In this document: one piece after another, positions 15,480 through 25,331 of the stretch
Layout of the letters: each line of letters begins with the position of its first letter
How positions within the stretch are numbered: the stretch's first letter is position 1
Origin: Rubrivivax sp.
GTDB lineage: Bacteria > Pseudomonadota > Gammaproteobacteria > Burkholderiales > Burkholderiaceae_C
Length of the DNA: 64,000 nucleotides
Reading direction: 5' to 3'
Assembly: GCA_020248945.1 (NCBI GenBank)
Contig: JADCGQ010000054.1
Location: forward strand, 1-64,000
Program-made: the position numbers and the translations under genes
The notes under the pieces: model-generated
What the model was told of the DNA's origin: nothing
The model's database searches: none
The model's input: the letters and a program-made list of their open reading frames with translations, nothing else

Positions 15480-16091
15480 CTACAGCGCCAGCTGCACGCC
15501 AGCGGCGCGCAGCAGTTGCGTGGTCTCGAAAAGAGGCAGCCCCATGATGCCGCTGTGGCTGCCGTCGATGCGCTCGATCCAGCCCGCCAGCGCGCCCTGG
15601 ATGGCGTAGGCACCTGCCTTGCCCATGGGCTCGCCGCTGGCCACGTAGGCCGCCAGCACGGCCCGCGGCAGCGCCGCCATGCGCACGCGCGAGTTGCTCA
15701 GCGCCGCGTGGATGCGCCGGCCATCGTGCACGGCCACTGCCGTGTACACGCGGTGCGCGCGGCCCGACAGGCGCTGCAGCATGGCGGCCGCCTCGGTGTG
15801 GTCGGCCGGCTTGGCCAGGATGGCGCGGCCCAGTGCCACGGTGGTGTCGGCACACAAGATGGGCGCCGGCGGCAGGCCGCGGCGCTGCAGGCGCTGCCGT
15901 GCGGCGGCCAGCTTGGCGCGGGTGACACGCTGCACGTAGTCGGCCGGGGCCTCGCCGGGGCGTGTGGCCTCCAGGGCTTCGGCGTCTTCGTCGGCGTCGG
16001 GCAGCAGCGGCTCCAGGCGTGCACCGATCAGCCCCAGCAGCTGCTGCCGGCGCGGGCTTTGCGAGGCGAGGTAGACAAAACCGTGCTTCAT
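15480..16091 (-). CDS. maf: Maf-family nucleoside triphosphate pyrophosphatase
   Basis: A 203-residue house-cleaning pyrophosphatase that hydrolyses non-canonical or excess dTTP/UTP-type nucleotides. The N-terminal signature [13 protein letters not shown] is at residues 7-19, and the catalytic Asp lies in [11 protein letters not shown] at about residue 81. The substrate-defining region KAGAYAIQG suggests the YhdE (dTTP/UTP) branch. The ATG at 16091 overlaps the rlmH stop by 4 nt, so it is part of the yebC-to-rng transcript. Confidence 0.93.
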   Translation of the reverse strand: MKHGFVYLASQSPRRQQLLGLIGARLEPLLPDADEDAEALEATRPGEAPADYVQRVTRAKLAAARQRLQRRGLPPAPILCADTTVALGRAILAKPADHTEAAAMLQRLSGRAHRVYTAVAVHDGRRIHAALSNSRVRMAALPRAVLAAYVASGEPMGKAGAYAIQGALAGWIERIDGSHSGIMGLPLFETTQLLRAAGVQLAL

Positions 16092-16564
16092 TCGCGGTGG
16101 TAGGGGTGGCCTTCGAGCACGCTGTGGGCGCGGTACAGCGCCTCCACCAGCAGCACGCGGGCCAGGGCGTGCGGCAGCGTCAGGTCGCTCAGGCGCAGGG
16201 TTTCGTCGGCCGTCTGCTTCAGCGCCGGGTCCAGGCCGTCGGGGCCGCCCACCAGCAAGGCGGCGTCGCGGCCGTCGTCGCGCCAGGCGCGCAGGCGTTC
16301 GGCCAGCTGCAGGGTGGTGAGGCGGGTGCCGCGCTCATCGAGCACCACGCGGCGCGGCCGGGCTTCCTTGGCGAGCGCGGCCTCGAAGCGCTGCGCCTCG
16401 GCGGCCATGCATTGCGCGGCGGTCTTGCCGGTGCTGCGCGGCTCGGCTTTCAGTTCGCGCAGTTCCAGCCGCAACTCGGGCGGAAAGCGCTTGGCGAAAT
16501 CGGCCCAGGCGGTGTCGGCCCAAGCCGGCTGGCGCTGGCCCACGGCCACCACCAGCAGCTTCAT
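16088..16564 (-). CDS. rlmH: 23S rRNA (pseudouridine1915-N3)-methyltransferase RlmH
   Basis: A 158-residue SPOUT-fold enzyme that methylates pseudouridine 1915 in helix 69 of 23S rRNA on assembled 70S ribosomes, using S-adenosylmethionine. The N-terminus [16 protein letters not shown], the loop [11 protein letters not shown] (trefoil-knot SAM site) and the C-terminus [19 protein letters not shown] are all family hallmarks, and the length is normal. The start overlaps the rsfS stop by 4 nt (ATGA), and its own stop overlaps the maf start in the same way. Confidence 0.95.
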   Translation of the reverse strand: MKLLVVAVGQRQPAWADTAWADFAKRFPPELRLELRELKAEPRSTGKTAAQCMAAEAQRFEAALAKEARPRRVVLDERGTRLTTLQLAERLRAWRDDGRDAALLVGGPDGLDPALKQTADETLRLSDLTLPHALARVLLVEALYRAHSVLEGHPYHRE

Positions 16565-17166
16565 CCGCTGCGCGAGGTTTTCTTCGCGGCCGGGGCCTTG
16601 CGCGCCGGGGCGGCCTTGCGGGCGGGGGCCGGGTCGGGCGTGCGGTTGGACGTGGCCGGGCGCGCCGGGGCCTTGCGGGCGGGGGACTTTTTGGCTGCGG
16701 GCTTGGCCGCGGGTGTCGCGGCGGTCTTGGCGGTCTTCTTGGCCGGTGCGCGCCGGCGCTTCTCGGGCTCGGGCTCGGGTTCGGGCTCGCTGGCCTTCAC
16801 CAGGCCCTTGGGCGCGTCGCCGGCCTTCATGCGCACCGGCTTGCCGCCCCAGATCTCTTCGAGGTGGTAGTACTCGCGCACCGCGGGCTGCATGATGTGC
16901 GCCACGGCGGCGCCGCAGTCGACGATGATCCACTCGCCGTTTTCCTCGCCCTCGGTGGCGAGCACCTGCATGCCGCGGCTCTTGACGCTGTCGCGCACGC
17001 TGGCCGCCAGGGCCTTGGTCTGCCGGTTGCTGGTGCCGCTGGCCACGATGACCCGCTCGAACATCGAGCTCAGGTGCTCGGTGTTGAACACGGCAATGTG
17101 CTGGGCCTTGACGTCTTCCAGGCCATCGACGATGGCGCGCTGCAGCTTGCGGATGTCCAGATTCAA
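16561..17166 (-). CDS. rsfS: Ribosome silencing factor RsfS with a long basic tail
   Basis: A 201-residue protein. Residues 1-115 are the RsfS/Iojap domain ([38 protein letters not shown]), which binds ribosomal protein uL14 and blocks subunit joining when nutrients fall. Residues about 120-201 are a Lys/Ala/Pro-rich tail like histone H1-type bacterial proteins; ordinary RsfS ends near residue 110-120. The start is unusual. TTG at 17166 overlaps the nadD stop (TTGA), but the strong SD aaggag abuts it with no spacer. CTG two codons downstream has a 6-nt spacer and would give the family-typical N-terminus M-DIRKLQ. Confidence 0.9.
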   Translation of the reverse strand: MNLDIRKLQRAIVDGLEDVKAQHIAVFNTEHLSSMFERVIVASGTSNRQTKALAASVRDSVKSRGMQVLATEGEENGEWIIVDCGAAVAHIMQPAVREYYHLEEIWGGKPVRMKAGDAPKGLVKASEPEPEPEPEKRRRAPAKKTAKTAATPAAKPAAKKSPARKAPARPATSNRTPDPAPARKAAPARKAPAAKKTSRSG

Positions 17167-17771
17167 CTCCTTGTGTCGGGTTCGTCGCCTGCGTACAGGC
17201 GGTGCCGGGCAATATAGCGCGCCACCTCGGGCGGCACCATCGGCGAAAGGTCGTGCCCCAGCGCCGCGGCGGCGCGGATCTGGGTGCTGCTGATGTCGAG
17301 CATGGGCAGCGGCACCATGCGGTGCGGGTGGGCTTGCACCTCGGGGTGCGGGGCGCGCGCCGGGCCGGGGCGGTTGGCCACGGCCAGTTCCACCAGGGCG
17401 AGCAGCTCGCGCCAGTGCGCCCAGGTGTGCAGGTTGGCGTACTGGTCCTGGCCGATGAGCAGCACCCAGGCGTGGCCGGGCTCGGCGGCCTGCAGTGCGC
17501 GCACGGTGTCGAGGGTGAAGCTGGGGCCGGGGCGGTCGAGCTCGATGCGGCTGAGCACGAAGCGGGGCTCGTGGGCGATGGCGGCTTGCACCATGGCCAG
17601 GCGGTGCGCGGCGGGGCTGACGACGCGGCCGCCTTGCTTTTGCCAGGGCTGGCCGGTGGGCACCCAGCGCACGGTGTCGAGCGCCAGCGCATCGAGCGCG
17701 GCGTGGGCCAGCGCCACGTGGGCGCGGTGCACGGGGTCGAAGGTGCCGCCGAAGAGGCCGATGCGGCTCAT
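17163..17771 (-). CDS. nadD: Nicotinate-nucleotide adenylyltransferase
   Basis: A 202-residue enzyme that joins ATP and nicotinate mononucleotide to form deamido-NAD. The nucleotidyltransferase motif [15 protein letters not shown] is at residues 5-19, with the (T/H)xGH-type site in PVHRAH, and the second motif ISSTQIR is at about residue 165. The ATG at 17771 is clear. Its stop overlaps the rsfS start region, the usual nadD-rsfS-rlmH order. Upstream lies a repeat cluster that separates it from hemF. Confidence 0.95.
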   Translation of the reverse strand: MSRIGLFGGTFDPVHRAHVALAHAALDALALDTVRWVPTGQPWQKQGGRVVSPAAHRLAMVQAAIAHEPRFVLSRIELDRPGPSFTLDTVRALQAAEPGHAWVLLIGQDQYANLHTWAHWRELLALVELAVANRPGPARAPHPEVQAHPHRMVPLPMLDISSTQIRAAAALGHDLSPMVPPEVARYIARHRLYAGDEPDTRS

Positions 17772-17796
17772 GGGGTGGGGGTCAGGGGGGAAGGCA

Positions 17797-17893
17797 CTTC
17801 GACAGGCTCAGTGCGAACGGGTGCGCGTGGCCAGGGCCCTTCGACAAGCTCAGGGCGAACGGATCTGATCCGGCCGGGCTGAGCCTGTCGAAG
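17797..17893. repeat. Three copies of a palindromic intergenic repeat (ttcgacaggctcag type)
   Basis: Two direct copies, cttcgacaggctcagtgcga at 17797-17816 (continuing to 17820) and a variant at 17839-17862, are followed by an inverted copy, gggctgagcctgtcgaag, at 17876-17893. The inverted copy can pair with either direct copy to form a stem of 14 or more bp. This sequence is a widespread dispersed intergenic repeat in proteobacterial genomes. It lies between hemF and nadD on one transcript and could terminate, process or stabilise the mRNA. Confidence 0.75.
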
Positions 17894-17900
17894 CCCCGCG

Positions 17901-18818
17901 TCACGCCGCCAGCCAGTCGCGCGGCGGCAGGAAGTCGGTGTACAGCTTCGCCTCGGCGCTGCCGGCCTCGGGCTTCCAGTCGTAGCGCCACTTCACGATG
18001 GGCGGCATGCTCATCAGGATGCTCTCGGTGCGGCCGTCGCCATGCAGCCCGAAGTGCGTACCGCGGTCCCACACCAGGTTGAACTCGACGTAACGCCCAC
18101 GCCGGTAGGCCTGGAAGTCGCGCTCGCGTTCGCCGTAGGCCATGCTGCGACGCCGCTGCACGATGGGCCGGTAGGCGGGCACGAAGGCATCGCCCACGGC
18201 GCGGATGAGCGCGAAGCCGCCCTCGAAGCCGCCGTCGGTGTGGTCGTCGAAGAAGATGCCGCCGATGCCGCGCGCCTCGGCGCGGTGCTTCAGAAAGAAG
18301 TACTCGTCGCACCAGGGCTTGAAGCGCGGGTACAGCCCCGCCCCGTGCGGCGCCAGCGCGTCGGCACAGGTGCGGTGGAAGTGCACCGCGTCTTCCTCGA
18401 AGCCGTAGTAGGGCGTGAGGTCCATGCCGCCGCCGAACCACACGACCGGCTCACCCGCTTCCGGAAACGCCGCCAGCATGCGCACGTTCATGTGCACGGT
18501 GGGCACGTAGGGGTTGCGCGGGTGCATCACCAGGCTCACGCCCAGGGCCTCGAAGCGCGCGCCGGCCAGCTCTTTGCGGTGGGCGGTGGCGCTGGGCGGC
18601 AGCGCGGCGCCCTTCACGTGGCTGAAGTTGCAGCCGCCGCGCTCGAGCACGCCGCCTTCTTCGACCAGCTGGCTCAGGCCGTCGCCCTCGAGCTTGCCGC
18701 CGGCCGGGCGCTGCCAGCCGTCGCGCCGGAAGGGCGTGCCGTCTTCTTCTTCGAAGGCCGCAACGATGCGGCCTTGCAGGCCCAGCAGGTATTCGCGGAC
18801 CGCGGTGGTGTCGACCAT
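17901..18818 (-). CDS. hemF: Oxygen-dependent coproporphyrinogen III oxidase
   Basis: A 305-residue cytosolic heme-biosynthesis enzyme that oxidatively decarboxylates coproporphyrinogen III to protoporphyrinogen IX using O2. Family landmarks include [31 protein letters not shown] and [16 protein letters not shown]. The ATG at 18818, preceded by aaggaca, gives the standard start [11 protein letters not shown]; an in-frame GTG-type start seven codons earlier is less likely. It follows purD by 36 nt. Its presence indicates an aerobic lifestyle. Confidence 0.95.
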   Translation of the reverse strand: MVDTTAVREYLLGLQGRIVAAFEEEDGTPFRRDGWQRPAGGKLEGDGLSQLVEEGGVLERGGCNFSHVKGAALPPSATAHRKELAGARFEALGVSLVMHPRNPYVPTVHMNVRMLAAFPEAGEPVVWFGGGMDLTPYYGFEEDAVHFHRTCADALAPHGAGLYPRFKPWCDEYFFLKHRAEARGIGGIFFDDHTDGGFEGGFALIRAVGDAFVPAYRPIVQRRRSMAYGERERDFQAYRRGRYVEFNLVWDRGTHFGLHGDGRTESILMSMPPIVKWRYDWKPEAGSAEAKLYTDFLPPRDWLAA

Positions 18819-18854
18819 GATTGTCCTTGCAGTGCTCACTGCGTTCGGTGCCGT

Positions 18855-20117
18855 TCAGTGTTTGATGGCGCGGTGGCCGACGTCGTTGCGCCAGTGCGCG
18901 CCCGGCAGCTGCACCTGGCGCACGGCGGCCAGCGCCTGCTGCTGCGCCACGCGCACGCTGTCGCCCAGCGCGGTGACGCACAGCACACGCCCGCCGCTGC
19001 TGCGCAGGGCCGCGCCGTCGGCCACGGTGCCGGCGTGGAACACCTGCAGCTCGGGCGTGGCGGGCGGCAGCGCCGTGATGGCGTCGCCCTTGCGCGGTGC
19101 GGCCGGGTAGCCGTGCGCGGCCACCACCACGCCGAGCGCGACGCGGCGGTCCCATTGCAGCTCGACCGTGCCGAGCTGGCCGTCAGTGGCGGCCATCAGC
19201 AGCTCGAAGAGATCGCTCTTCAGCCGCATCAGGATGACCTCGGCCTCGGGGTCGCCCAGGCGTGCGTTGAACTCCACCGTGCGCGGGCGGCCTTGCGCGT
19301 CGATCATCAGCCCGGCGTACAGGAAGCCGGTGAACGGGTGACCGTCGCGCGCCATGCCGGCGATGGTGGGCTGCACGATCTCGCGCATCACGCGCGCATG
19401 CACGTCGGGCGTCACCACCGGGGCCGGCGAGTACGCACCCATGCCGCCGGTGTTGGGGCCGGTGTCGCCCTCGCCCACGCGCTTGTGGTCCTGGCTGGTG
19501 GCCAGCGCCACGACGTCGCGGCCGTCGGAGACGACGATGAAGCTGGCCTCCTCGCCGGCCATGAACTCCTCGATCACCACGCGCTCGCCCACGGTGGTGA
19601 GCATGTGGTCGATGGCGGCATGGGCTTCGTCGTCGCTCAGGGCCACGACCACGCCCTTGCCCGCTGCCAGGCCGTCGGCCTTGATGACGATGGGCGCGCC
19701 GTGCTTGCGCACGTGTTCGTGCGCCGCGGCGGCGTCGGTGAAGGTGGCGTACAGCGCGGTCGGGATGCCGTGGCGCTGCATGAAGTCCTTGGCGAAGCTC
19801 TTGGAGCTTTCGAGCTGCGCCGCCGCCTGCGTGGGGCCGAAGACGCGCAGGCCGCGGGCGCGGAACTGGTCGACGATGCCGGCGGCCAGCGGCGCCTCGG
19901 GGCCCACGACGGTGAGCGCCACCTTCTCGGCGGCAGCAAAGTCGGCCAGCTCGGCGATGTCGGTCACGCCATTGAAGGGCACGTTCTTCAGCACCGGGTC
20001 GGCCGCGGTGCCGCCGTTGCCGGGGGCCACGAACACGGTCTGCACACGGGCGGCCTGCGCCAGCTTCCAGGCCAGCGCGTGTTCGCGCCCGCCACTGCCC
20101 ACGACGAGGACCTTCAT
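18855..20117 (-). CDS. purD: Phosphoribosylamine-glycine ligase
   Basis: A 420-residue ATP-grasp enzyme of purine synthesis that joins glycine to phosphoribosylamine. It starts [19 protein letters not shown] and shows the signature [14 protein letters not shown]. The central ATP-grasp region contains [17 protein letters not shown]. The start overlaps the yebC stop by 4 nt (ATGA). It is followed by hemF in the conserved minus-strand block. Confidence 0.96.
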   Translation of the reverse strand: MKVLVVGSGGREHALAWKLAQAARVQTVFVAPGNGGTAADPVLKNVPFNGVTDIAELADFAAAEKVALTVVGPEAPLAAGIVDQFRARGLRVFGPTQAAAQLESSKSFAKDFMQRHGIPTALYATFTDAAAAHEHVRKHGAPIVIKADGLAAGKGVVVALSDDEAHAAIDHMLTTVGERVVIEEFMAGEEASFIVVSDGRDVVALATSQDHKRVGEGDTGPNTGGMGAYSPAPVVTPDVHARVMREIVQPTIAGMARDGHPFTGFLYAGLMIDAQGRPRTVEFNARLGDPEAEVILMRLKSDLFELLMAATDGQLGTVELQWDRRVALGVVVAAHGYPAAPRKGDAITALPPATPELQVFHAGTVADGAALRSSGGRVLCVTALGDSVRVAQQQALAAVRQVQLPGAHWRNDVGHRAIKH

Positions 20118-20839
20118 TCCTTGAGGACGGCGTTGTGAAAGACGTCCTGCACGTCGTCCAGGTCCTCGATCACGTCGAGCAGCTTCTGCATGCGCGCGGC
20201 GTCTTCGCCGGCCACGTCCACCGGGTTCTCGGCGCGCCAGGTGACCTCGGCCAGCTCGGGCTTCAGGCCGGCGGCCTCCAGCGCGGCCTTCACGGCTTCG
20301 AAGTCGGCCGGAGCCGAGAGCACCTCGATGGCGCCGTCGTCGTCGGTGATCACGTCTTCGGCGCCGGCTTCCAGCGCCACTTCCATGACCTTGTCTTCGC
20401 TCGTGCCGGGTGCAAAGACCAGCTGCCCGCAGTGCTTGAACTGGAAGGCCACCGAGCCCTCGGTGCCCATGTTGCCGCCGTACTTGCTGAAGGCATGCCG
20501 CACCTCGGCCACGGTGCGCACGCGGTTGTCGGTCATGCAGTCGACGATGATGGCGGCGCCGCCGATGCCGTAGCCCTCGTAACGGATCTCCTCGTAGCTC
20601 ACGCCTTCGAGGTTGCCGGTGGCCTTGTCGATGTTGCGCTTGACGGTGTCGACCGGCAGGTTCACCGCCTTGGCCTTTTCGATGGCCAGGCGCAGGCGCG
20701 GGTTGGCCGTCGGGTCGCCGCCGCCCAGGCGGGCCGCGACCATGATCTCGCGGATCACGCGCGTCCAGGCCTTGCCGCGCTTTTCATCCTGCCGGCCCTT
20801 GCGGTGCTGGATGTTGGCCCACTTGGAATGACCGGCCAT
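20114..20839 (-). CDS. yebC: YebC/PmpR-family protein
   Basis: A 241-residue cytosolic protein with the invariant start [18 protein letters not shown], followed by [12 protein letters not shown] and [15 protein letters not shown]. Members act on ribosomes stalled at proline-rich stretches and/or as transcription regulators. The ATG at 20839 is unambiguous. It heads the long minus-strand transcript yebC-purD-hemF-nadD-rsfS-rlmH-maf-rng and diverges from the unknown gene at 20950. Confidence 0.94.
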   Translation of the reverse strand: MAGHSKWANIQHRKGRQDEKRGKAWTRVIREIMVAARLGGGDPTANPRLRLAIEKAKAVNLPVDTVKRNIDKATGNLEGVSYEEIRYEGYGIGGAAIIVDCMTDNRVRTVAEVRHAFSKYGGNMGTEGSVAFQFKHCGQLVFAPGTSEDKVMEVALEAGAEDVITDDDGAIEVLSAPADFEAVKAALEAAGLKPELAEVTWRAENPVDVAGEDAARMQKLLDVIEDLDDVQDVFHNAVLKE

Positions 20840-20949
20840 GGGGGTGCTTCTGTTCGTCGGGTGTCGGGGCCGGCATTTTACGGGGGGCGGGGCTGGCGCC
20901 CGGCCCGGGGCCCCGCTAGGCTGCCGGCCATGAGGAGGAGAGCTTGGCC

Positions 20950-21870
20950 ATGAACTACGCCAGCTGGCTCGACGACGCCTGGAACCGCCACCCCGACGAC
21001 CCCGCCGGCGTGCTGGCCGACACCGCCACCACCGGCGCCGCCCTGGCCGCCGACGACGACGCCGTCGACGGCCTGCTGCGCCTGGCCCACCATGTGGCCG
21101 GCGCGCACCTCGGCCGACCCGAGCATCTGGCCGAAGGCCGTGCCCTGCTGGCCCGGCTGGCCGGCCACGCCGCCGCCGGCGAGGCGGCCCGAGCCAGCGC
21201 GGCGCTGTTCGATCGCAGCCTGGCGCTGACCGGCGGCGACGCCACCGTCACCGCCGACGTCGGCGAAGCCGAGGCCGTGCGCGTGCGTGCGCTGGCGGCC
21301 TCGAACCTGGCCGACCGCGACGCGCCGCGCGCAGGCACTCTGCTGGCCAAGGCCGCAGCCGCCGCCGAGCGGGCCGAGTTGTCCGACACCGACCCCGCCG
21401 TGCGCGCATTGGCCGTGGCCGGCAACAACATCGCCGCCGCGCTGGAGGAATTGCCCGCCCGCGATGCCAGCATGGAAGCCTTGATGCTGCAGGCCGCCGA
21501 GCTGGGACTGGTGTACTGGCGGCGCGCCGGCACCTGGCTGCACGAGGAGCGGGCGCACTACCGGCTCGCACTCTGCACGCTGGCCGCAGGGCGGCCGGCG
21601 CTCGCACGCCACCACGCCACAGCCTGCCTGGCGATCGTCGCGCGAGAAGGCGATACCGCCCTGGAAGCGTTTTTCGGCTGGGCCGCGCTGGCGCGCGTCG
21701 AGGCCGCCGAGGGTCAGCGCAGCGGGTTCACCGCGGCCCTGGCCCGCCAGCGCCTGGCTTTCGACCGCCTGGACCAGGGCGACCGCGCCTGGTGCCACGA
21801 CACGCTCGTGCAGGTCGAAGCGTTGACAGCGGCACCAGCACACGTTTCTGGGCCAAAACCGACTTCTTGA
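20950..21870 (+). CDS. Helical repeat (TPR-like) protein of unknown function
   Basis: A 306-residue, mostly alpha-helical, Ala-rich acidic protein starting [20 protein letters not shown]. Regular pairs of helices (for example [17 protein letters not shown], then [20 protein letters not shown]) suggest tetratricopeptide-like repeats. No signal peptide is seen, so it is probably cytosolic. ATG at 20950 is used because the SD aggaggagag at 20933-20942 is well spaced; a TTG two codons earlier is in frame. I do not recognise a named family. It stands alone, divergent from yebC. Confidence 0.72.
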   Translation: MNYASWLDDAWNRHPDDPAGVLADTATTGAALAADDDAVDGLLRLAHHVAGAHLGRPEHLAEGRALLARLAGHAAAGEAARASAALFDRSLALTGGDATVTADVGEAEAVRVRALAASNLADRDAPRAGTLLAKAAAAAERAELSDTDPAVRALAVAGNNIAAALEELPARDASMEALMLQAAELGLVYWRRAGTWLHEERAHYRLALCTLAAGRPALARHHATACLAIVAREGDTALEAFFGWAALARVEAAEGQRSGFTAALARQRLAFDRLDQGDRAWCHDTLVQVEALTAAPAHVSGPKPTS

Positions 21871-21907
21871 CCACACCTGGCGCGTGGGCCGCCGGCAGAA
21901 TGCCCCT

Positions 21908-23062
21908 ATGAACACCCGTCGTCCCTTCATCCTGGGCATCACGGCCAGCCTGGCGGCGCCCCGTCTGCACGCGCAGGCTGACACGGTGCCGGGTCTGGCC
22001 GCCGACAGCATCACGCTCGGCCAGAGCATCGCGCTGCAGAGCGGCAAGAACGCCTACGCGACCGAGGCACAAGCCGGCATCGTGGCCTGCCTGAACGATG
22101 CCAATCGGCGCGGCGGCGTCTTCGGTCGCCGCGTCACGCTGAAGACGCTGGACGACGACAACAACGCCGGCAAGGCCGAAGCACATGCCCGCACGCTGGC
22201 CGACGCGGACGTGTTCGCCTTCTTTGGCTCGCTCGAAGGCGGGCCTTCGATGGCGGTGCTGAAGGTGGCTGTCGAACGCGGCATCCCATTCATCGGGCCC
22301 ATGGCCGGCTCACCGGGGCTGCGCCGGCCGCACCAGCGACTGGTGTTCCCGGTGCGCGCCGAGCATCGCGAGGAGTTCCGCGCCCTGCTGCAGCAAGGCC
22401 ACCGCGTGGGGCTGAAGAAGGCCGCGCTCATGCACGCCGACTCCGACACCGGGCGCGAGCACCTGGGCAACGTCGAACGGCTGTGCAAGGAGATCGGCAT
22501 CGGCTTCGGTGGCGGACTGCAGTTTCGCAACGACATCGACGACGCCGGCCTGCGGCAGCTGAACCGCGAGGCGGCCGAACGCGGCGTCGACCTCGTCTTC
22601 AATCATGGTTCGGCCGGCGTCTACGAAAAGCTCATCCGCAGCGCCCGCGCCAGCGGCTCGCGCACCGTGTTCTGGGGCGTGAACTCGGGCTCGACGCCGC
22701 TGGCACGCTCGCTCGGCGATCTGGCGCATGGCATGGTGTTTGCGCAGATCGTGCCCAACCCGCTGTCGGGCAAGACGGCGCTGGCACGCGAATACCAGCT
22801 GCGCATGGCCGAGGCGGCATCCAACGGCGCGCCCCCGGTGCTGGGCTACGGCGGCCTGGAGGGCTTCATGACGGCCAAGGCCCTGCTGGTGGCGCTGCGT
22901 GCTGCCGGCCCTGCGCCCACACGCGAACGGCTGGTTGCGGCGGCCGAAGGTGTCAACTCCAATCTCGGCGGCGTTTCGCTGCGCTGGCAGAGCGGCAACC
23001 ACACCGGCAGCGCCTTTGTGGACCTGGCCCTGGTCGGGCGAGACGGCCGTTTCGTGCAGTAG
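21908..23062 (+). CDS. ABC transporter periplasmic substrate-binding protein (amino-acid type, Peripla_BP_6)
   Basis: A 384-residue exported receptor with signal peptide [20 protein letters not shown] (cleavage after HAQA). The mature fold is that of LivJ/Amt-type receptors: [46 protein letters not shown] and [12 protein letters not shown]. Such receptors bind branched-chain amino acids, amides or aromatic acids. No permease or ATPase genes lie beside it, so it is an orphan that must share a transporter encoded elsewhere or act as a sensor partner. ATG at 21908 fits the signal peptide. Confidence 0.87.
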   Translation: MNTRRPFILGITASLAAPRLHAQADTVPGLAADSITLGQSIALQSGKNAYATEAQAGIVACLNDANRRGGVFGRRVTLKTLDDDNNAGKAEAHARTLADADVFAFFGSLEGGPSMAVLKVAVERGIPFIGPMAGSPGLRRPHQRLVFPVRAEHREEFRALLQQGHRVGLKKAALMHADSDTGREHLGNVERLCKEIGIGFGGGLQFRNDIDDAGLRQLNREAAERGVDLVFNHGSAGVYEKLIRSARASGSRTVFWGVNSGSTPLARSLGDLAHGMVFAQIVPNPLSGKTALAREYQLRMAEAASNGAPPVLGYGGLEGFMTAKALLVALRAAGPAPTRERLVAAAEGVNSNLGGVSLRWQSGNHTGSAFVDLALVGRDGRFVQ

Positions 23063-23108
23063 CGCCTTAGACTGCGGGGCACGCCATCTGCCCTGTGGAG
23101 TCTGCTGC

Positions 23109-24638
23109 ATGCCCGATCCCATTCTCGTCGCCCAGCGCGGCAGCACCGAGTGCCACTTGCTGCCCGCCCTGGCCAACCGCCACGGCCTCATCACCGGCGC
23201 CACCGGCACTGGCAAGACGATCACGCTGCAGACGCTGGCCGAGAACTTCAGCAAGATCGGCGTGCCGGTGTTCATGGCCGACGTGAAGGGCGATCTCACC
23301 GGCGTCACCCAGCGCGGCGCGCTGCCGCCCAAGGTGAAAGGCATCCTGGCCGAGCGCGGCCTGCCCGAGCCCGAGCCCATCGAGTGCCCGGCCACGCTGT
23401 GGGACGTGTTCGGCGAGGCCGGCCACCCGGTGCGCGCCACCGTTTCGGACATGGGCCCGCTGCTGCTGGCGCGCATGCTGGCGCTGAACGACACGCAGGC
23501 CGGCGTGCTGAACCTGGTCTTCAAGATCGCCGACGACGCCGGCATGGCGCTGCTCGACATGAAAGACCTGCGGGCGATGCTGCAGTACGTGGGCGACAAC
23601 GCCAAGCAGTTCACCACCGAGTACGGCAACATCAGCGCCGCCAGCGTGGGCGCCATCCAGCGCGGCCTGCTGCAGATCGAGGAACAAGGCGGCGACAAGT
23701 TCTTCGGCGAGCCCATGCTCGACATCGCCGACTTCATGCAGACGGTCAACGGCCACGGTGTGATCAACGTGCTCACGGCCGACAAGCTGATGAACGCGCC
23801 GCGCCTGTACGCCACCTTCCTGCTGTGGATGCTGAGCGAGCTGTTCGAGACGCTGCCCGAGGTGGGCGACCTCGACAAGCCCAAGCTGGTGTTCTTCTTC
23901 GACGAGGCGCACCTGCTGTTCAAGGACGCCCCCGCGGCGCTGGTGGAACGCATCGAGCTCGTGGTGCGCCTGGTGCGCAGCAAGGGCGTGGGCGTGTACT
24001 TCGTGACGCAGAACCCGCTCGACGTGCCCGACACCGTGCTGGCGCAGCTGGGCAACCGCGTGCAGCACGCGCTGCGCGCCTTCACGCCGCGCGACCAGAA
24101 GGCGGTGAAGGCCGCCGCCGACACGATGCGCGCCAACCCAAGCATCGGCGACATGGCCACGGCCATCCAGGAGCTGGCCGTGGGCGAGGCGCTGGTGAGC
24201 CTGCTCGACAGCAAGGGCCGCCCGAGCGTGACCGAGCGCGTCTACGTGCTGCCGCCGGGCAGCCAGATCGGCCCCATCACGCCGGCGCAGCGCCAGGCGC
24301 TGCTGGCCGGCAGCCTGGTGGCGGGCACGTACGAGAAGACGATCGACCGCGAGTCGGCCTACGAGATGCTCAAGGCCCGCGCCAACACGCCGGCCCCGGC
24401 GGCACCCGGCGGCCTGCCCGCCGGCGGCGGCGCGGCGGCACCCGCCAGTGGTGGCGGCGGCATGATGGACATGGTGAAGGACATGATGCTCGGCAGCACC
24501 GGCCCGCGCGGTGGCCAGCGGCCCGGGCTGGTGCAGGCCGCGGCCGGCTCGGCGGTGCGCAGCATCGGCTCGGCCGTGGGCCGCGAGATCGTGCGCGGCG
24601 TGCTGGGCTCGCTGCTGGGCGGCTCGCGCAGGCGCTGA
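23109..24638 (+). CDS. HerA/YjgR-type ATPase (DUF853)
   Basis: A 509-residue P-loop ATPase of the YjgR/HerA-like group. Walker A is [12 protein letters not shown] (residues 30-41) and Walker B is [13 protein letters not shown] (about 260-272), with PTFFVTQNP-type sensor residues in [13 protein letters not shown] Gly/Ala-rich linker (about 430-465) separates a C-terminal segment that ends in Arg residues. The family is annotated as putative DNA-translocating ATPase, but its cellular role is unsettled. ATG at 23109 gives the family start [11 protein letters not shown]. Its end converges with the GNAT gene over the palindrome gaggccgcggcctc. Confidence 0.88.
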   Translation: MPDPILVAQRGSTECHLLPALANRHGLITGATGTGKTITLQTLAENFSKIGVPVFMADVKGDLTGVTQRGALPPKVKGILAERGLPEPEPIECPATLWDVFGEAGHPVRATVSDMGPLLLARMLALNDTQAGVLNLVFKIADDAGMALLDMKDLRAMLQYVGDNAKQFTTEYGNISAASVGAIQRGLLQIEEQGGDKFFGEPMLDIADFMQTVNGHGVINVLTADKLMNAPRLYATFLLWMLSELFETLPEVGDLDKPKLVFFFDEAHLLFKDAPAALVERIELVVRLVRSKGVGVYFVTQNPLDVPDTVLAQLGNRVQHALRAFTPRDQKAVKAAADTMRANPSIGDMATAIQELAVGEALVSLLDSKGRPSVTERVYVLPPGSQIGPITPAQRQALLAGSLVAGTYEKTIDRESAYEMLKARANTPAPAAPGGLPAGGGAAAPASGGGGMMDMVKDMMLGSTGPRGGQRPGLVQAAAGSAVRSIGSAVGREIVRGVLGSLLGGSRRR

Positions 24639-24648
24639 GGCCGCGGCC

Positions 24649-25194
24649 TCAGGCGTGCTTCACCAGCACGCGGTTCTCGAAGCTCTCGCCCTCGAAGCAG
24701 TGGGGCGTGGCACCGATGTCGCGCCAGCCCTGGCGGCGATACCAGGCCCGGGCATGGGCGTTGCCGACCCAGGCCGTGAGCCACAGGCGCGTGCACCCGG
24801 CGTCGCGCGCCTGCGCGGCCGCAGCCGCCATCAGCGCCTTGCCGAGCCCCTGGCCCTGGAAGTGGCGCAGCACGTAGAGGCGCTCGATCTCGGCGGTGGC
24901 CGGGCCGGCCGGGCCGTCTGCCCCGTCGTCCACCACGTGGTGGCGGGCCCCCGGCATGAACTGCACGAAGCCGAGCAGATGCCCCTGGCGCTCGGACACC
25001 AGCAGGCCGCCCGCCGGCCGCGCCAGCAAGGCGCCGATGGCCTCGGGGCCGAACGCCTGCTGCACCTCGCGCACGAGGGCCGGCCGGATGCCGTCGGTGG
25101 CGTAGGTGTCCAGGAACACCTGTGCCGCCAGCGCGCCCAGCACCAGGGCGTCGTCGGGGCGGGCGGGACGCAGGGTCGGGGGTGTCGATGCCAT
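24649..25194 (-). CDS. GNAT-family N-acetyltransferase
   Basis: A 181-residue acetyl-CoA-dependent acyltransferase. The acetyl-CoA loop is RHFQGQGLGKALMAAA (about residues 112-127, Q/RxxGxG/A pattern), preceded by the strand IERLYVL. The C-terminal motif is NAHARAWYRRQGWRDIG. The acceptor substrate cannot be inferred. ATG at 25194 gives MASTPPTLRPARPDD, where the GNAT fold begins; the longer frame upstream is low-complexity. It converges with the HerA-like gene (10 nt between stops) and diverges from the histidine kinase gene. Confidence 0.88.
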   Translation of the reverse strand: MASTPPTLRPARPDDALVLGALAAQVFLDTYATDGIRPALVREVQQAFGPEAIGALLARPAGGLLVSERQGHLLGFVQFMPGARHHVVDDGADGPAGPATAEIERLYVLRHFQGQGLGKALMAAAAAQARDAGCTRLWLTAWVGNAHARAWYRRQGWRDIGATPHCFEGESFENRVLVKHA

Positions 25195-25331
25195 GGGCCC
25201 GCATCGTGCGCCTGCCGCGCGGCGACGGCAACTGTCGGCTGGCGCCGTCTGCAGGCCATCTCGCGACTCCGGGCGCCGGGCCGTCGCGGCAGACGACGCT
25301 TGCCGCACCGGCCCGCCGACAATGCCCGGCG

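Noticed and set aside
18042-20138. A 698-codon plus-strand frame over hemF and purD
   Set aside because: Covers two unmistakable genes on the other strand and shows only low-complexity sequence.
24638-24651. Palindrome gaggccgcggcctc between the HerA-like and GNAT genes as a bidirectional terminator
   Set aside because: The stem is only 7 bp with no loop and no T-run on either side. It is too weak to call, although it sits between convergent stops.
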